Assembly: GCA_037833965.1 (NCBI GenBank)
Contig: AP031355.1
Location: 12,487,501 to 12,551,500 of the forward strand
Source: Marchantia polymorpha subsp. ruderalis
Lineage: Eukaryota; Streptophyta; Marchantiopsida; Marchantiales; Marchantiaceae
Length of the DNA: 64,000 nt
Direction: 5' to 3'
Position 1 is the first letter of the stretch, and each line of letters starts with the position of its first letter. The translations under genes were made by a program, and so were the position numbers. Of this stretch, positions 1-11,507 are shown piece by piece. Below the pieces are notes generated by a model that saw only the letters and a list, made by a program, of their open reading frames with translations, ran no database searches and was not told where the DNA came from.

Positions 1-186
1 TCACTTCACGATCCGAGAGGCCCGTCTCTGACCAATAACAAGTCTCGAGTTGCAGATTCCAGCTCCTCCCTTCTTAATTCCGGCAGATCTGTGTCGACGA
101 CAGATTCTAGCACGAGCACAAGCTCGCAGTCCCCGCTCCATCAGGGCCCCAGTTCGCACCTGCCCACTCAAGATAACTCTCGGTAG
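1..186 (+). CDS. C-terminal tail of a Ser-rich protein, cut by window edge
   Basis: Frame 1 is open from the first base to TAG at 184-186, giving 61 residues without a start codon, so this would be the end of a gene that begins left of the window. The peptide is rich in Ser, Thr and Gln with a run of Ser residues, a composition common in disordered tails of plant proteins. No domain can be seen and the partner exons are outside the window. The call rests only on the open frame and composition, and it could be chance. Confidence 0.35.
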   Translation, partial: SLHDPRGPSLTNNKSRVADSSSSLLNSGRSVSTTDSSTSTSSQSPLHQGPSSHLPTQDNSR

Positions 187-1363
187 AGATTACCGAAACT
201 TCTGTTTTCTTTAGTTGTATCTGTTCGACTGTCTGTCAGTGACAGTGAAGATAACTTCCTTTCTTGCGAGAGTAAGCGGCGGCAAACATCAAGCCAAGCT
301 TGAACATTGCAGCCGTTCGTTGTAGGATAGTAGGTCAGTCCCAGTCATCATCATGTGGAAACTCTATAACTCCAACTGTGTAGTACTACATACTCAGAAT
401 TTTGAAAAGAATCGATCTCTTCTGATTGTATTCACCTTTAGTGTTGTACATATATTTGCATCTCCGATAGCAGCGTAATCTTCTAACGAGCTGAAGTTTT
501 GTCCAAAGCTACGGATGTGTTGTCGACCTTTGCTGAATGCTTGATTCGTTGTGGGCCACTCTGAGCTGACCTTCACTTCTCACTCGTGAGTTCTCTTTGT
601 AGTGCAAGCAAATCCCCATCAAACGATGGTGATTTGCTTTCTGCTCATTGTTCACGCCCTTAGTTTCCCGGCAGCGATCCTGTCGCGGTCAAGCCGCACA
701 ATCTACACTGTCCATCTTCGGATTTGTGCGTTGGCCAAACCTCACCGTTTGACACCAGAAATTTTTCTCATGTCCCGATGCCTCGACTGCTTTTTGTTTC
801 GTATACGCCATGAGTCAAGGAACATGCTACCGTCTCGTTGTCAAAAGTGCTTTGTCGGAGAAATATTTTCCCGTTTAGTTGCCTATCACAGTCGTCATGT
901 ACGTTAGGACTTGTCGATCAAGGTTGCGTCCACATCATACGTCTGAGCAGAAGCGTTTGCATTTCGCTATCTCCATCGTTCATCATCATCTCTCTCGTGT
1001 CATCTTCTGTGATGAGTTAAAGAAGTGTGCAGAGGTTTTGAACAGAGAACGTGACGCTCCAGTCCTGGCGTGAAGAGGAGAAAATCGTCCTGTTGTCCAC
1101 TTACTACCACTCTGTACATAACGTGGTTACTTCATCTGGTTGACGTGAACTAATCACAGGTGTCTTCCAAAGACACTGCACATGCAGCCTTAATAGGACA
1201 CGATCAGCGTGCAATACCAATCTCAGATAGGGGCGGGGGCGTTCCTTGTGCTGAAGTACGGTTCTGCCACGTTTCTCCTTTTGACCAACAAAGTGTACGT
1301 CTCCGCATAGCGACTCCCACGAGTTTGGAAAGATAAATGTGCATGGTAATGCAGGTACAGTAT

Positions 1364-1430
1364 GGTCAGAGAACTATGATTCATAGCTCTCTGACCGTAG
1401 TTTGTATAGTTCATAGTCTATGAACTATAC
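1364..1430. repeat. Two adjacent inverted repeats
   Basis: Arms 1364-1379 and 1381-1396 pair with one mismatch around a single loop base. Four bases later, arms 1404-1416 and 1418-1430 pair perfectly over 13 bp around one base. Both hairpins contain related ACTATGA/TCATAGT words, so one may derive from the other. No gene or mobile-element ends are visible around them. Confidence 0.75.
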
Positions 1431-2587
1431 CAAGTGGATTGTCGACCTGAGATCTGGATCTCCCCTTTAATTGTGGTGACGTCCGTAGTGAGTGTACTGT
1501 CTCCTTGGGAAGTAAAGGCGAGAATGGAACAACTGGAAGATTGCATTTCCGAACCGGATGCGAAGAGTTGTCGAGGACCACGTCATCACCAGAGTTCTTC
1601 GACTTATAAGCGATACCACATCCTGTAACGTACATAGGAGAAGAATGTCAATCTACGGATAAACGAGAAATTCCACTGTAACAGAGTAAAAATAGGTCCT
1701 AACGACAGTCAGAAGACGCGCCCGAAATCTATGCAACTCGAGCCTCTGTAAGAAAACATGGCCTAAGTCACTAGAATCACATGATTCGATTTCGCATATG
1801 AACTTTGATCAATGACACACTCTACGAATGTAATGTACGATGTACTTTGTACTGCTTCTATTGTGTGTTACTTCGTTTTCTACCGAGAACTGAAGCGGTT
1901 TAGCAGGAATCAATGGTAAAGTTGGTGAGTCGATACTGAATTTTTTGTATTTTTTGTCGTATAGTCTCTTTTGTACCTGCCAGCGGTTGTAGAACATAAA
2001 TCCTCACATCCGTCCGAGCTGGTCATGCATGAAAGTTCCTCACAGATTATAGAGGAAAGATAGCAGAATCAAATAGATAAACTGGGGAGATGAAAATTCT
2101 ACGCAGTAGAGAACTTCACTTGCTACTTTACAGTAACAGAGGGATAATCACTCTTTTAGCTCGTGGCTGGTAGATTAGTCGTAGATTAGATGGCTGTCAA
2201 CTGTGATATTATATTCCATGTATGATGTGAACTTTTTTGAATAGGTCAACTCCGAGGTTGTATTAAGAGAGAGAGAGAGGTGTTATGTCTTTTAATGCCA
2301 GAGGTAAGCAATCTTGCAAGTACCGGTAACTATACAAACTCAAATACTAGACTGCAGAGATCAATATCGCTATTCTACTGTGTATGACACTTCATGAAAT
2401 CTTGAGCGGGGTGGTGAAATCTCACTTACAATTAAAATATGATATAAAAATAATAAGGTGGTCAGAAAATACTCATGTCATAATCAAATTAAGAGGTGCA
2501 ACATGGAAATGCCACATAGGAAAGCGACGAAGTAATCAAGCCGAAAAAGGTAAAAAATAAACGTGGGGAGACGAGGGGCAAGTATTT

Positions 2588-2608
2588 CATCACGATAATA
2601 TCGTGATG
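2588..2608. repeat. Short palindrome
   Basis: Two perfect 9-bp arms (2588-2596 and 2600-2608) flank a 3-base AT loop in AT-rich sequence. Function is unknown. Confidence 0.5.
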
Positions 2609-4088
2609 TAATAAACAAATCTAGAAACACAAACATTAGGAGTTCCAAGTCATTGTAATATATGAGCCCACTCTATTTGTCCATGCAACTGTTGTACGAC
2701 ATCTCGAAGTTCAGAAGCAATTTCCGCACCGAATGTAGTATCTACTCAACAAACTCATTATCATGAAGATAAGGAGTTTGGGACGAATCGTCAAATCAAA
2801 CATATGAAGGGGGTTTCATTTAGATCATTGATATGAATCAATTTAGAATCAATTATTAGTGAACCCCAGTTAGGCGGTGCAGATGATTCCAGTCCACCAG
2901 TTTTTATAAATATTTATGTTGTGATTAAGAAGAAAAGATTATGTATTAACATCTAATAACTTTAGGGAGAATCCAAAATTTGATCAATTAGCATAGGAGA
3001 TTTCCTGATCCAACGGTGATGTGAATAGAGTTCATCTGTTCAAGTTCAGACTCTTTCCAGTGGTGCATCTTGTTAAAATAATCAATAAACAGTCAAAATA
3101 AGAGATAATGGAAGGAATCGATACAGACATTCTATATGTAATATAAAGAAGATCAACCTCATCATTGCTTGTTCGGCAATGACGCTGAAATTGCACAAAA
3201 TCCAGGTAAAACCTTTACGGTTATATTCCTACAGTAGATGAGTCCATCTTCCTTTGATTACAACGGAAAATACTCCAAGTAACAGTTCAATATTCGAGTC
3301 TCTATTGAAAGCTGTGTTGATAATCGTTGTTCTAGAATTTCCAAGTGTTTACTTGCTTGAGATCTAATTAAACATCAAATTAATTCGTCATTTCAAAGAG
3401 AATTTACTATATTAAGAGACCTATCGGACCTTGATGTCTCACGCATTTTACACACGTCCCATGACCTTTATTCATGTTTTAACAAGAAACAAGATCTAGA
3501 GAGAAATATTAAAATTATACCAAGTCATAGCAACCATTATCTAAAAGCTTTACTTTATCTTTCAACCGTTCATTTTGAAATAAAGGGAGAATAAGAAAGA
3601 CAACTCTTTGTGTTTTTCAGATTTACAAGACTCCATGCTACACATTGCTAATGTAATGCATCAGTCATGTCACTTTATTTTTTATATATGTATGTCCTAA
3701 ACACATCATGCGACTTGGATCTAACTGTAAATAAAATAGAGGGAGCATTAGTTCTAAATTGCAAATAATTTGTGCACCTAGTTTAATAAAATGAGGATGC
3801 ATTAACGTAGGAGTTGGTCAAAATTTAGGTTTTATTTTTATTCATGAGTTGTGAAGCAATGAAAGAGTTTAATGATGTGCTCATCAATATTAGTAACATT
3901 GATTCTTCACTCTTTCCAATTCTTCCTAGTTGTACTTGATTTTATTGAAAAATTTAGAAAGTCTGCGGTAGTGACCTGATAGCTTAACCCAGAAGGGAGA
4001 CACATCTGGTTCTTTACTTTTGTGTGATCGTGTTGGTCGACCCTTGATTAAAGCCAACATACCATATTGAATTTTGTAATGTTAAAAA

Positions 4089-4183
4089 ATGGTAAATAGA
4101 TCAAGCCCGTGGGAACCAAAGGGTCAAAAGGCTGAAAAACAAAGTCCAACCCCAACCAAGGAGAGAACAAAAAAACCCTTAGC
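4089..4183 (-). mobile_element. 5'-truncated LINE 3' tail (solo copy a)
   Basis: This is the reverse complement of the 3' untranslated end of the LINE at 34.87-36.84 kb. It starts with the GGTAAATAGATCAAG end and continues through the block corresponding to GGGTCCCACGGGCTTGAT in the LINE sense, with a few substitutions and a small deletion. No reverse transcriptase sequence remains. Such copies arise when target-primed reverse transcription stops early. Confidence 0.8.
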
Positions 4184-5584
4184 TTGAAGAGATACTTCAT
4201 GAATTTTGTTTCAAATAGAAAAAGTAAATATTGGTGAGCGAAAATATTACTTCATAACAAAAAATTCGAATTCTCTTATTGCTTCATGAAAAAATTGCAC
4301 AAAACTCGTAAAGAACTTTGACTTTTAGTGGAATTATACAAAAATTCTTCATTTGTCTACAACCTGAAGAAGAATAAGATGAGTCCATTGATTTTCTCTT
4401 GTCGGATTGAAACTGGTGTCTACAAGAAAAACTGTGATCCCTAGGAAATCATAGGAAATGACACGCCTTCCAGCAACAGCAACAAATGAAGTAAATTCAA
4501 ATACATTATAAATTAAAATTGCATCAAACCTTTGGTGGTTTAAGTAGATGACTAAAGTCGGCCAATTCTGTTGTATCGACTCCATTTCTAATGGCACAGA
4601 ACAGGAACGAATCATGAAAGGATATCGTTGTTACTTCGGGCACACTCTTCACATGCGAAAAGTATGGCGAAAGTTCCAAGGATCGTTATAATTATTCATT
4701 CATTCATTCCTCGTTCCACTTCACGACCGGGCAGTGCTCAGCACATCCTGAGATTGTTGCCAACGTCTGGTCCTGTTTCGCCAAGTCAGAAGTTCTTCTT
4801 TTCAGGAATGACTTAATCACTTTCTCACACACTAAAAAGAGGGGAAAAGCGCCAAACCATGAATATGCCTGCACTCGTTAAATCCATGCCTCTTGGAAAG
4901 GTGGGGTGTATCGCCGTCCTCGTCTGATCAGTTTTAGAGCAGTCTTCTTACTGAATACCAACAAGCACTTTTGCACGGTCACATGTATTCAACGAAAATG
5001 GGAAAATACAGTTGGAAGGGAAATCCGATGTATTCCCGTGAATTCACGACATGCATTTCTGCTATGCGAACCGCATTCAACGAAACGAAAGTGGACGTTT
5101 TTCCCCGAAGAAGAATCAGAGTGACTATCCGACGTACGCCGTGCAGAAAATCATAGAAAATCCTCCTGAATACATAAACCCCTCATCCGTTCTCAGAAGT
5201 GACTGCACATGCACGTCCGATTTTATTTCACGGCCGCATTTTTGTATTATCTCCATTTCTTGAATTGTGATGGAAATTCCTGAGGGTTCATCAAAGTCCA
5301 GCTCCGGACTTCGCAGGGACGGATTCCGGTCATGGGCCACAATGAGCGGCGCAAGGTCCAAAAGTCAAACGTCTTCCTCCGAGGGCTCCGGGAATAGCGT
5401 GCGATGCTCGACTTCCAGGGCGAATGGAAGTAGAGTAAACTCTGAAGACGAGCGGTCTCAGAACTCATGCCAGTGTCTTCAAATTACGGAGTCCTGAAGT
5501 GATTGTGACGGCTCTGTTTTATAAGGCCGCAGCCACAAGATAAATCTGGTTAATTTTGAAGGTCCTGCGGCTCACAGACCTACC

Positions 5585-5628
5585 GCAGTAAAGACAGAGG
5601 ATCGTTGCAGTAAAGACAGAGCATCGTT
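5585..5628. repeat. 22-bp tandem duplication
   Basis: Two copies of a 22-bp unit (5585-5606 and 5607-5628) differ at one base. The sequence is non-coding as far as I can see. Confidence 0.8.
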
Positions 5629-6360
5629 GCTTCGGTTGGCAGCCTGCCGCCCTGGGGATGCTTGAACTTTGGACGAAGCTTTTCTGTCGATCGAGTACGT
5701 GAATGCCTGCAGCTTGAATGGACTGACAGCAGGTACGACTACTATCATTGCTTTACAATACCTCCCAACAACCAAATTGTCATAGCTAGGACAGAGCGAT
5801 TCATTCATTCTTCCACGGGACCATTCAACCACTCAGTGAACTCATTGTGTCGTCTCCTTTGTTTTCGCCAGACTTTTATCATTTCGTGGGGCGACAAGTC
5901 TTGTGGCACGATTTGCTTGGCGATACATTAATTATGACAGTTTTGGGACTCCAGAAGAAACTTCTGATCTCCGTCCCATGTGAACCTTGTGCTCTGTATT
6001 CTGTCGTGCGTTCTTTGTAAGGGGACGGAATTCCATCTGTTGGTTCGAGAATCTCGATCTTCTCGTCGGTGATCTCATCCGAATTTTTTATTTCTCGAAT
6101 CCGCAATTGATCGGATTTGATTTTTGAGATTTCAACAAGGACGCCGATATAATGCGGACAGTTGGCTGCACTCCCGTATCGTCTGTCTTCATGATACTTC
6201 AGTAGCTGCGTGACCTGATTTATTCACCTTTAATGTCATATCCTCTCGCAGGTTGGATTGTGGTGGACAATCCTTCTTCTTGTCTGGAGCGTAGGAACAG
6301 TGTTCCATTTGTGGAGGTCCACTAGCTGCTTTGGGCTCGTGAGCATTTTAGTTCCTCAAG

Positions 6361-9300
6361 ATGAAGTCAAAGCAAGTGGCAATTGTTACAGGAGCAAACA
6401 CTGGAATTGGAAGGTATAGTGCCTTGTGTGAAGTTGCCTGTACTTTGTATGCGTTCTCCTATTCCTCGCAAAAGCACTGATGTCAGAGCGTGGTTGACGG
6501 TCTTCAGCGGTCAAGTTTCGAGTTATTGCTTGTTAAGCGCACTTGTCATCATCCCAAAATGTTATATGGATGTTTTTCCTAAAACTGATGATCAATTCTA
6601 ATCGTTTACAAATCCAAAGCTTGGCGTGTTGGAATGTTCCTGTGATTCCTTTGTCTTACTAATCTTCCTCCGTATGAAGTTTCAAACAAACTCAAGTTAT
6701 ATCAACGCCGCAGACAGAGTCTTGACATCGTTGTTAACCACTTATGGTCCTTACTATATTGCTTTCTCGCCCCAGTGCAAGCTTTATAATATGACTTTGC
6801 TGCTGTTTCAGAGAGACTGCACTCGCTCTTGCCAAGAGTGACATCAAGGTGTTTTTGGCTTGCCGTAATGTTGATAAGGGTCGTGAAGCAGTGGGTTATA
6901 TCCAAGATGTACGTTTCCAACAATGAATTCATTTTGTTCTCTTTTTAGTACTGATATGTATGTATAGCTTGGCGTTACTTTTTGGGTTCTTAGAGTTGCC
7001 AGATCATGGCAGCGATAATCCTAGATGCTTGAGTAAAACAACCTGCATCTTGGTGATGTTTAATACCAAGATTAATTTGCTAGTATTCTGCTTTTACTGT
7101 CTGAAATACGTACCCTGCTGTCATGCAGGCTTGTCCAGGCGCAGATGTGGAGGTGCTTCATCTCGATATGATGAGCATGGATTCAATTCGAAAGTGTGCT
7201 TCAGAATTTAAGTCCAGGAAACTTCCTCTAAATATTCTAGTGAGTGTCGAATTCTCCAGATGAAGAATATTATCATTATTATCTACTCCATTCTAGCATA
7301 TCGTTCAAGAACATATCGGTCGAGAACCTTGAACCGTGTTTCTTTAAGCTGGTATCCATATTTGCTACAATTAAGATATGTAGATATTATTAACGAGATA
7401 GGATGATTTTCTGAGAGGCATCTTTTTCAAGTTACTTTTTCAGCTTTGACTATGATTACCATGTTCATACGATAAAGGAACAGAAGATCTGACTGGATGC
7501 AAAGTTTTCACAATTAAATTCCTTCTACTAAATGTCATCTTACAATGTTCACTGTGAATACAAATCAAACTTCAAGAATCAAGACGCTGACAAATGGCAC
7601 ACATGCCTGGCATAGGTCAATAATGCCGGCTTCAACTCACAGGAACCATCCTATTCACCAGAGGGCATCGGGGGATCAGCACAGGTTTGATTATCAATTC
7701 ATAATGTTCCTTAAATAATCTGAATGTTTGTCTTTGTTATTTTTATACATCATTTAAGGTTTATTCTCATCGACCGTTTCTCTTAGAACAATGTGTATGC
7801 TATGTATATTGTCTGAAGAGTTAAAGATAAAAAGTTCAGGAAATGGTTCAATGCCGCAGATGCCTGAGATAGACAATAGAATGATGTGTTCTCCAAACTC
7901 TCGTTAGAAACTTAATCTGTCGGTATTACTATTGAATATACCTTGCTAGTCATATCTTATTCGTAAGAGCTGAGTATGGAATGACAAGAAACAAGTGTTT
8001 TGACTTCCTACTATCTATTTATCTAAAACCAGGTGAACTTTCTCGGGCCTTATACATTCACTCGCCTTCTTGAAGAGGATTTAACAAGGGGAGCCCCTTC
8101 AAGGGTGAGTTAGCTTGTGAGCCAGAGCCAAAGCTTCAGTAGCTGCTCATGATTGCTATATGTGATCCCTTGAATTCATTTGACATAAAAATGTTTCTAG
8201 ATTGCTAAACGTCTCCTAGCAACTCGCTACGGCGCACCATGCAACAAGGATTCACAAAAGTAGAGAGTTTTCCAACTATCGATACACACGCCTTGTGTTT
8301 AGGTGGTGAACGTATCTTCGGTCACATCTCGATACTCAGATGTATTCAATCCGGTGAGCTACTACTCTACAATGTGTTTTCCATCCTTGTTAAATTAACT
8401 AACTCATTCAACGGTTTCGAGAGATTAAGTTATATCAGTAAACGTACATCTGGAGGACCATATGTGTGATGTGATATGGTTCGTATGGCGTTAATCTTTT
8501 TGTTTGAAATTTCCATTTTATTCAGCACTTATGAGTTGATGCTCTGGTCAGGTGAGCTTTCTAAACAAGTACGAGGAAGGTCTATATGCACGGACCAAAC
8601 TCGCGAATGCTTTGTTCGCACATGAAGCTCAATTGCGATGGCAAGGTAAGGCCTTCTGCTCACATTGAAACTTGATGCAGTAGAATTCTTCATAAATTTC
8701 CAGGCAGTAACTTCAGAAAGAACTTTTTGTGTCATCACATTCTCTACACTCCACTTCTACGTTGCAGATAGTTCATGCAATCGCTTTGGAAATTCAATAA
8801 TCTTGGGTGATGGGACTATCTCCTTGTGGCTTCTGAAAATAGGGTCGATGTTTTCAGTATTTTTATGTGAGTGGTTGTTTAGAAAAGCAAATGAAGTCTT
8901 ATGGAGACTAAGAATGTTTTCATAAAACCTTTTCATCAAACTTTCTGCTTGGTATGGTGAAGATAATTCGGGTCTTCTGTATGAAGGTTATGAGTAAAAC
9001 CTAGAGACCATAACAAATGATTTAATATGTTTCCGTTTTACTCATTCCTGAGTAACCGAACCCATGAAAATCTTTCATCTGCGCTGCGTACTGATGTTTG
9101 GTGCAGTTGTTTCTCTCCAGGACAGGGAATAGAATCATCTGCAGTTGATCCAGGTCAAACTACATTCATCTCTCTCGTTGCATGAGCTTGATCATAAGGA
9201 AAACATGATCTTACTTAGCTTAAACTGAGAAGCTTCATTGCACCATACCCATCTCTATATGAATAACATGAAACGTGCTGGAATCATATTCTTTATTGAT

Positions 9301-10188
9301 CCTAATAACGTTCAATACCTCCAATTCCATAAAGGCTATAGTCTGGAGAGTCTACTAAACTGCAACTTTGGTTGAACAGGTTCAGTCTATAGTGACATAT
9401 GGAGGAACCAAGCTTTCGGTCGACCACCATTCTCTTGGCTTTTGAAAGTGAGACCAATAGTCTTCTCTAATACCGCTCACTTTTTTGTTTCAGATTTCAA
9501 TGCTCAAGCCAATACACTAAACTTGCGAAATGGTCCATTTTTACGACTGGCAAGTGCACACACAAAGGTAAAAAATATATAATGTGCTCCATACTAACTT
9601 CTAGGTCCTGTCTTCACAGGCCCTGTATGCTCCAACTTGGGATGGTGCCAAGCCTGTCATATATGCGGCGATTGCACCTTATAGTGCTGAAAAGAAAAAC
9701 AACAGGCCTTACCGGTTCTTCGCTCGAGGTGTTTTTGCTTCTCCTCTGGTGAGCACTTCCCTAATCTCCTCCATCTTGCATCCTCTTCCGTCATGACTTG
9801 TAAATGGAATTCCGGTTGTTATGTAACCTGTACTCGTCGACTATCGTATAATTTAAAGAGCTTACGATGAACCTACACTTCTGTGAATTGATACCGCATG
9901 ACATGATGAGTTTTACGTATCTTATTTACCATTTACCATTCTATTTAAATATATTGATTTTGTGTGCTGTGCTAGATAACTTCGAGTCCTCCAAGAGTGC
10001 TAGAACTTCCAGTAGCATTAGCAACGCTGTTTGGCTCGCTAATCGACTGGCCAGTAAGAAGGCTAACGGGAGGTCTGATCTGGGGTAAAGTCAAGGAAGT
10101 GGCTGGACCAAAGTTTTCCTACGACAGGGACTTCTCCTCAAGGTTGTGGAAGCATGCGGCGACAGTTGCAGGATTCAGTAAAGAGTGA
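6361..10188 (+). CDS. Short-chain dehydrogenase/reductase (WWOX/retinol-dehydrogenase-like), exon 6 disrupted
   Basis: The exons I can place by GT-AG junctions and reading phase are 6361-6413, 6812-6908, 7129-7239, 7616-7684, 8033-8104, 8552-8645, 9121-9153, 9380-9447, 9620-9748 and 9976-10188. They encode about 310 residues. The Rossmann cofactor motif TGANTGIG opens the protein, followed by the NNAG motif in exon 4 and the active-site YARTK (Tyr-x-x-x-Lys) in exon 6 of this list, then a DPG turn. It should be an NAD(P)-dependent oxidoreductase; the substrate cannot be told. The exon that should carry the NVSS strand with the catalytic Ser starts at 8201 after a good acceptor. It reads N-V-S only in a shifted frame that meets TAG, so it holds at least one indel and a nonsense codon. 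Either the copy is dying or the assembly has errors. A possible extra exon at 9494-9570 contains stops; joining 9447 directly to 9620 keeps the frame. Confidence 0.85.
8201..8301 (+). pseudogene. Damaged sixth exon of the dehydrogenase gene
   Basis: The region follows a TTTCTAG acceptor and should encode the beta-strand ending in the catalytic Ser, between exons ending GAPSR and beginning with FLNKYEEG. In the expected phase it reads I-A-K-R-L-L and stops after 20 codons. Removing one A of the AAA at 8207-8209 restores I-A-N-V-S but is followed at once by TAG. No single reading gives an intact exon. The donor is uncertain. Confidence 0.5.
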
Positions 10189-11421
10189 GGCTTTTCGGGA
10201 GGAAAATTTTCATGACTTTCACAACTCTCATTCCTGGTGTCTTCAATACACTTCCCTCCCCAAAATGTTATGGGGAAGAACAAATAGCTGGCAAACTGTT
10301 AGTGGATGGTCAGGTCTGAACAGTTCGTTGGAGATGCAGAGTTCGATACGCTTCTGGCCTGGGCATTACCTTGTGTCGATGCCTTTGATTGAACAGGTGG
10401 TAATGTCTGTCTGGAAGTTTCTGAAGTAACATTCGATGCGTACAGGTACTATGAAGTAAAGTCTGTGAAGCAGTAAAGAAAACCAGTCTCATTTCCATTT
10501 TTGTTGGCAGACAGGCCTTTCTGGGGTCTTCATTTCACCGCGCATTTCTGAAATCTGAGAGTCAACCTTCCTCTGCACGGTCATTGTCTACAACAGCACA
10601 AGACAAGGCAGTGAATCACGTGTCAATTCTTCTTCTTTAGACTTCAAATTTACTTCGCAGAAGGCCCAATACTCCAGGCTTCTCATACATTCAAACTTTG
10701 AATATCCTTGCAACTGTCGAAAGTAGTGTGAGAAAACAGGGAATATTTCATGAGCAGCAACCGTTGAGGAAAGATCGAGAGTGCTGATGCAGAACACAGA
10801 TTTGCAAAATGGAGGCTATTCATTCAACAGAACTTAGACTTAAGCTACTTTTCTTGAGACTGAAGCTCGTACATGATCCTGTTTGCTCCAAATCTTGAGC
10901 TTTCAGCAGGCTCCGGGGCCTAGCAATTTGACAAGGATTGACGATATTTCAAACAACATTGAAAGAATAAGAAAACAGATGACTTGTACAAGTGAGGAAA
11001 CTGGGTTTGTTTCAACTCACGGTATATATACCGAAGGATTTGATAGTGCAGCGTATGCGATGTCATGTAGGTGCTAATTTTATTGGACACTATTATTTTG
11101 AGGGAATCTACTATTGAGCACTCAGAGAATCATCACCACCGTCATTCTCTTTCCCGTGGCGTATTTGAGAAGTATATTGGAGAGACTGCACGAAATCTGG
11201 ACTTGCAAACCAGGAGAACTGTCCCTGCGTTTTTTTAATACACGTGCTGACCAATAAAAAGCACCCAAAGACCACCATGAGAGCATTATGGACTGCCTGT
11301 ACTGCAAGTTACTTGAGTAGTTTTAATTTTACTTTCCGGTTATATATCTTTGTAGGCCCGAGAACTGCACAGATCTGGATGGGTTAGTAGAGACAATCAG
11401 ACCTCTCATGCAAAACTGAGA
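10189..11421. other. 3' flank of dehydrogenase gene, no gene seen
   Basis: Only short ORFs of up to 91 codons on both strands are present, without recognisable motifs. The start of this stretch is presumably the 3' UTR of the dehydrogenase gene. Confidence 0.45.
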
Positions 11422-11507
11422 TCCGACCTGCCGGATTCGAACCAGCGACCTAGAGATGTCTGTCTGTCCACTACAGTCTCCCGCTCTACCAACTGAGCTA
11501 AGGTCGG
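11422..11507 (-). tRNA. tRNA-Tyr (GUA) with 13-nt intron
   Basis: Read on the minus strand, the 7-bp acceptor stem CCGACCT/AGGTCGG is perfect with discriminator A. The D-arm is TAGCTCAGTTGGTAGAGC and the T-loop is GGTTCGAATCC. The anticodon GTA lies at plus-strand positions 11472-11474. The anticodon stem GGAGA/TCTCT closes with one G-T pair once the 13-nt intron at 11458-11470, just 3' of position 37, is removed. Plant nuclear tRNA-Tyr genes carry an intron at this place. The mature length is 73 nt before CCA. Four T residues lie just downstream on the minus strand and can act as a Pol III stop. Confidence 0.95.

Larger units (their letters stand above)
187..6360. other. Gene-poor stretch left of the dehydrogenase gene
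   Basis: I find no convincing gene here. The first 2 kb has mixed composition with only short, overlapping ORFs. About 2.2-4.35 kb is visibly AT-rich and has essentially no ORFs. From 4.35 to 6.3 kb the ORFs are short and lie on both strands without recognisable domains. Supported items inside are a pair of hairpins (1364-1430), a short palindrome (2588-2608), a LINE tail (4089-4183) and a 22-bp tandem duplication (5585-5628). The last few hundred bases probably hold the promoter and 5' UTR of the dehydrogenase gene. Confidence 0.5.

Noticed and set aside
9494-9570. Extra exon in the dehydrogenase gene between 9447 and 9620
   Set aside because: It contains a stop in the required phase, while direct joining of the flanking exons keeps frame and motif order.
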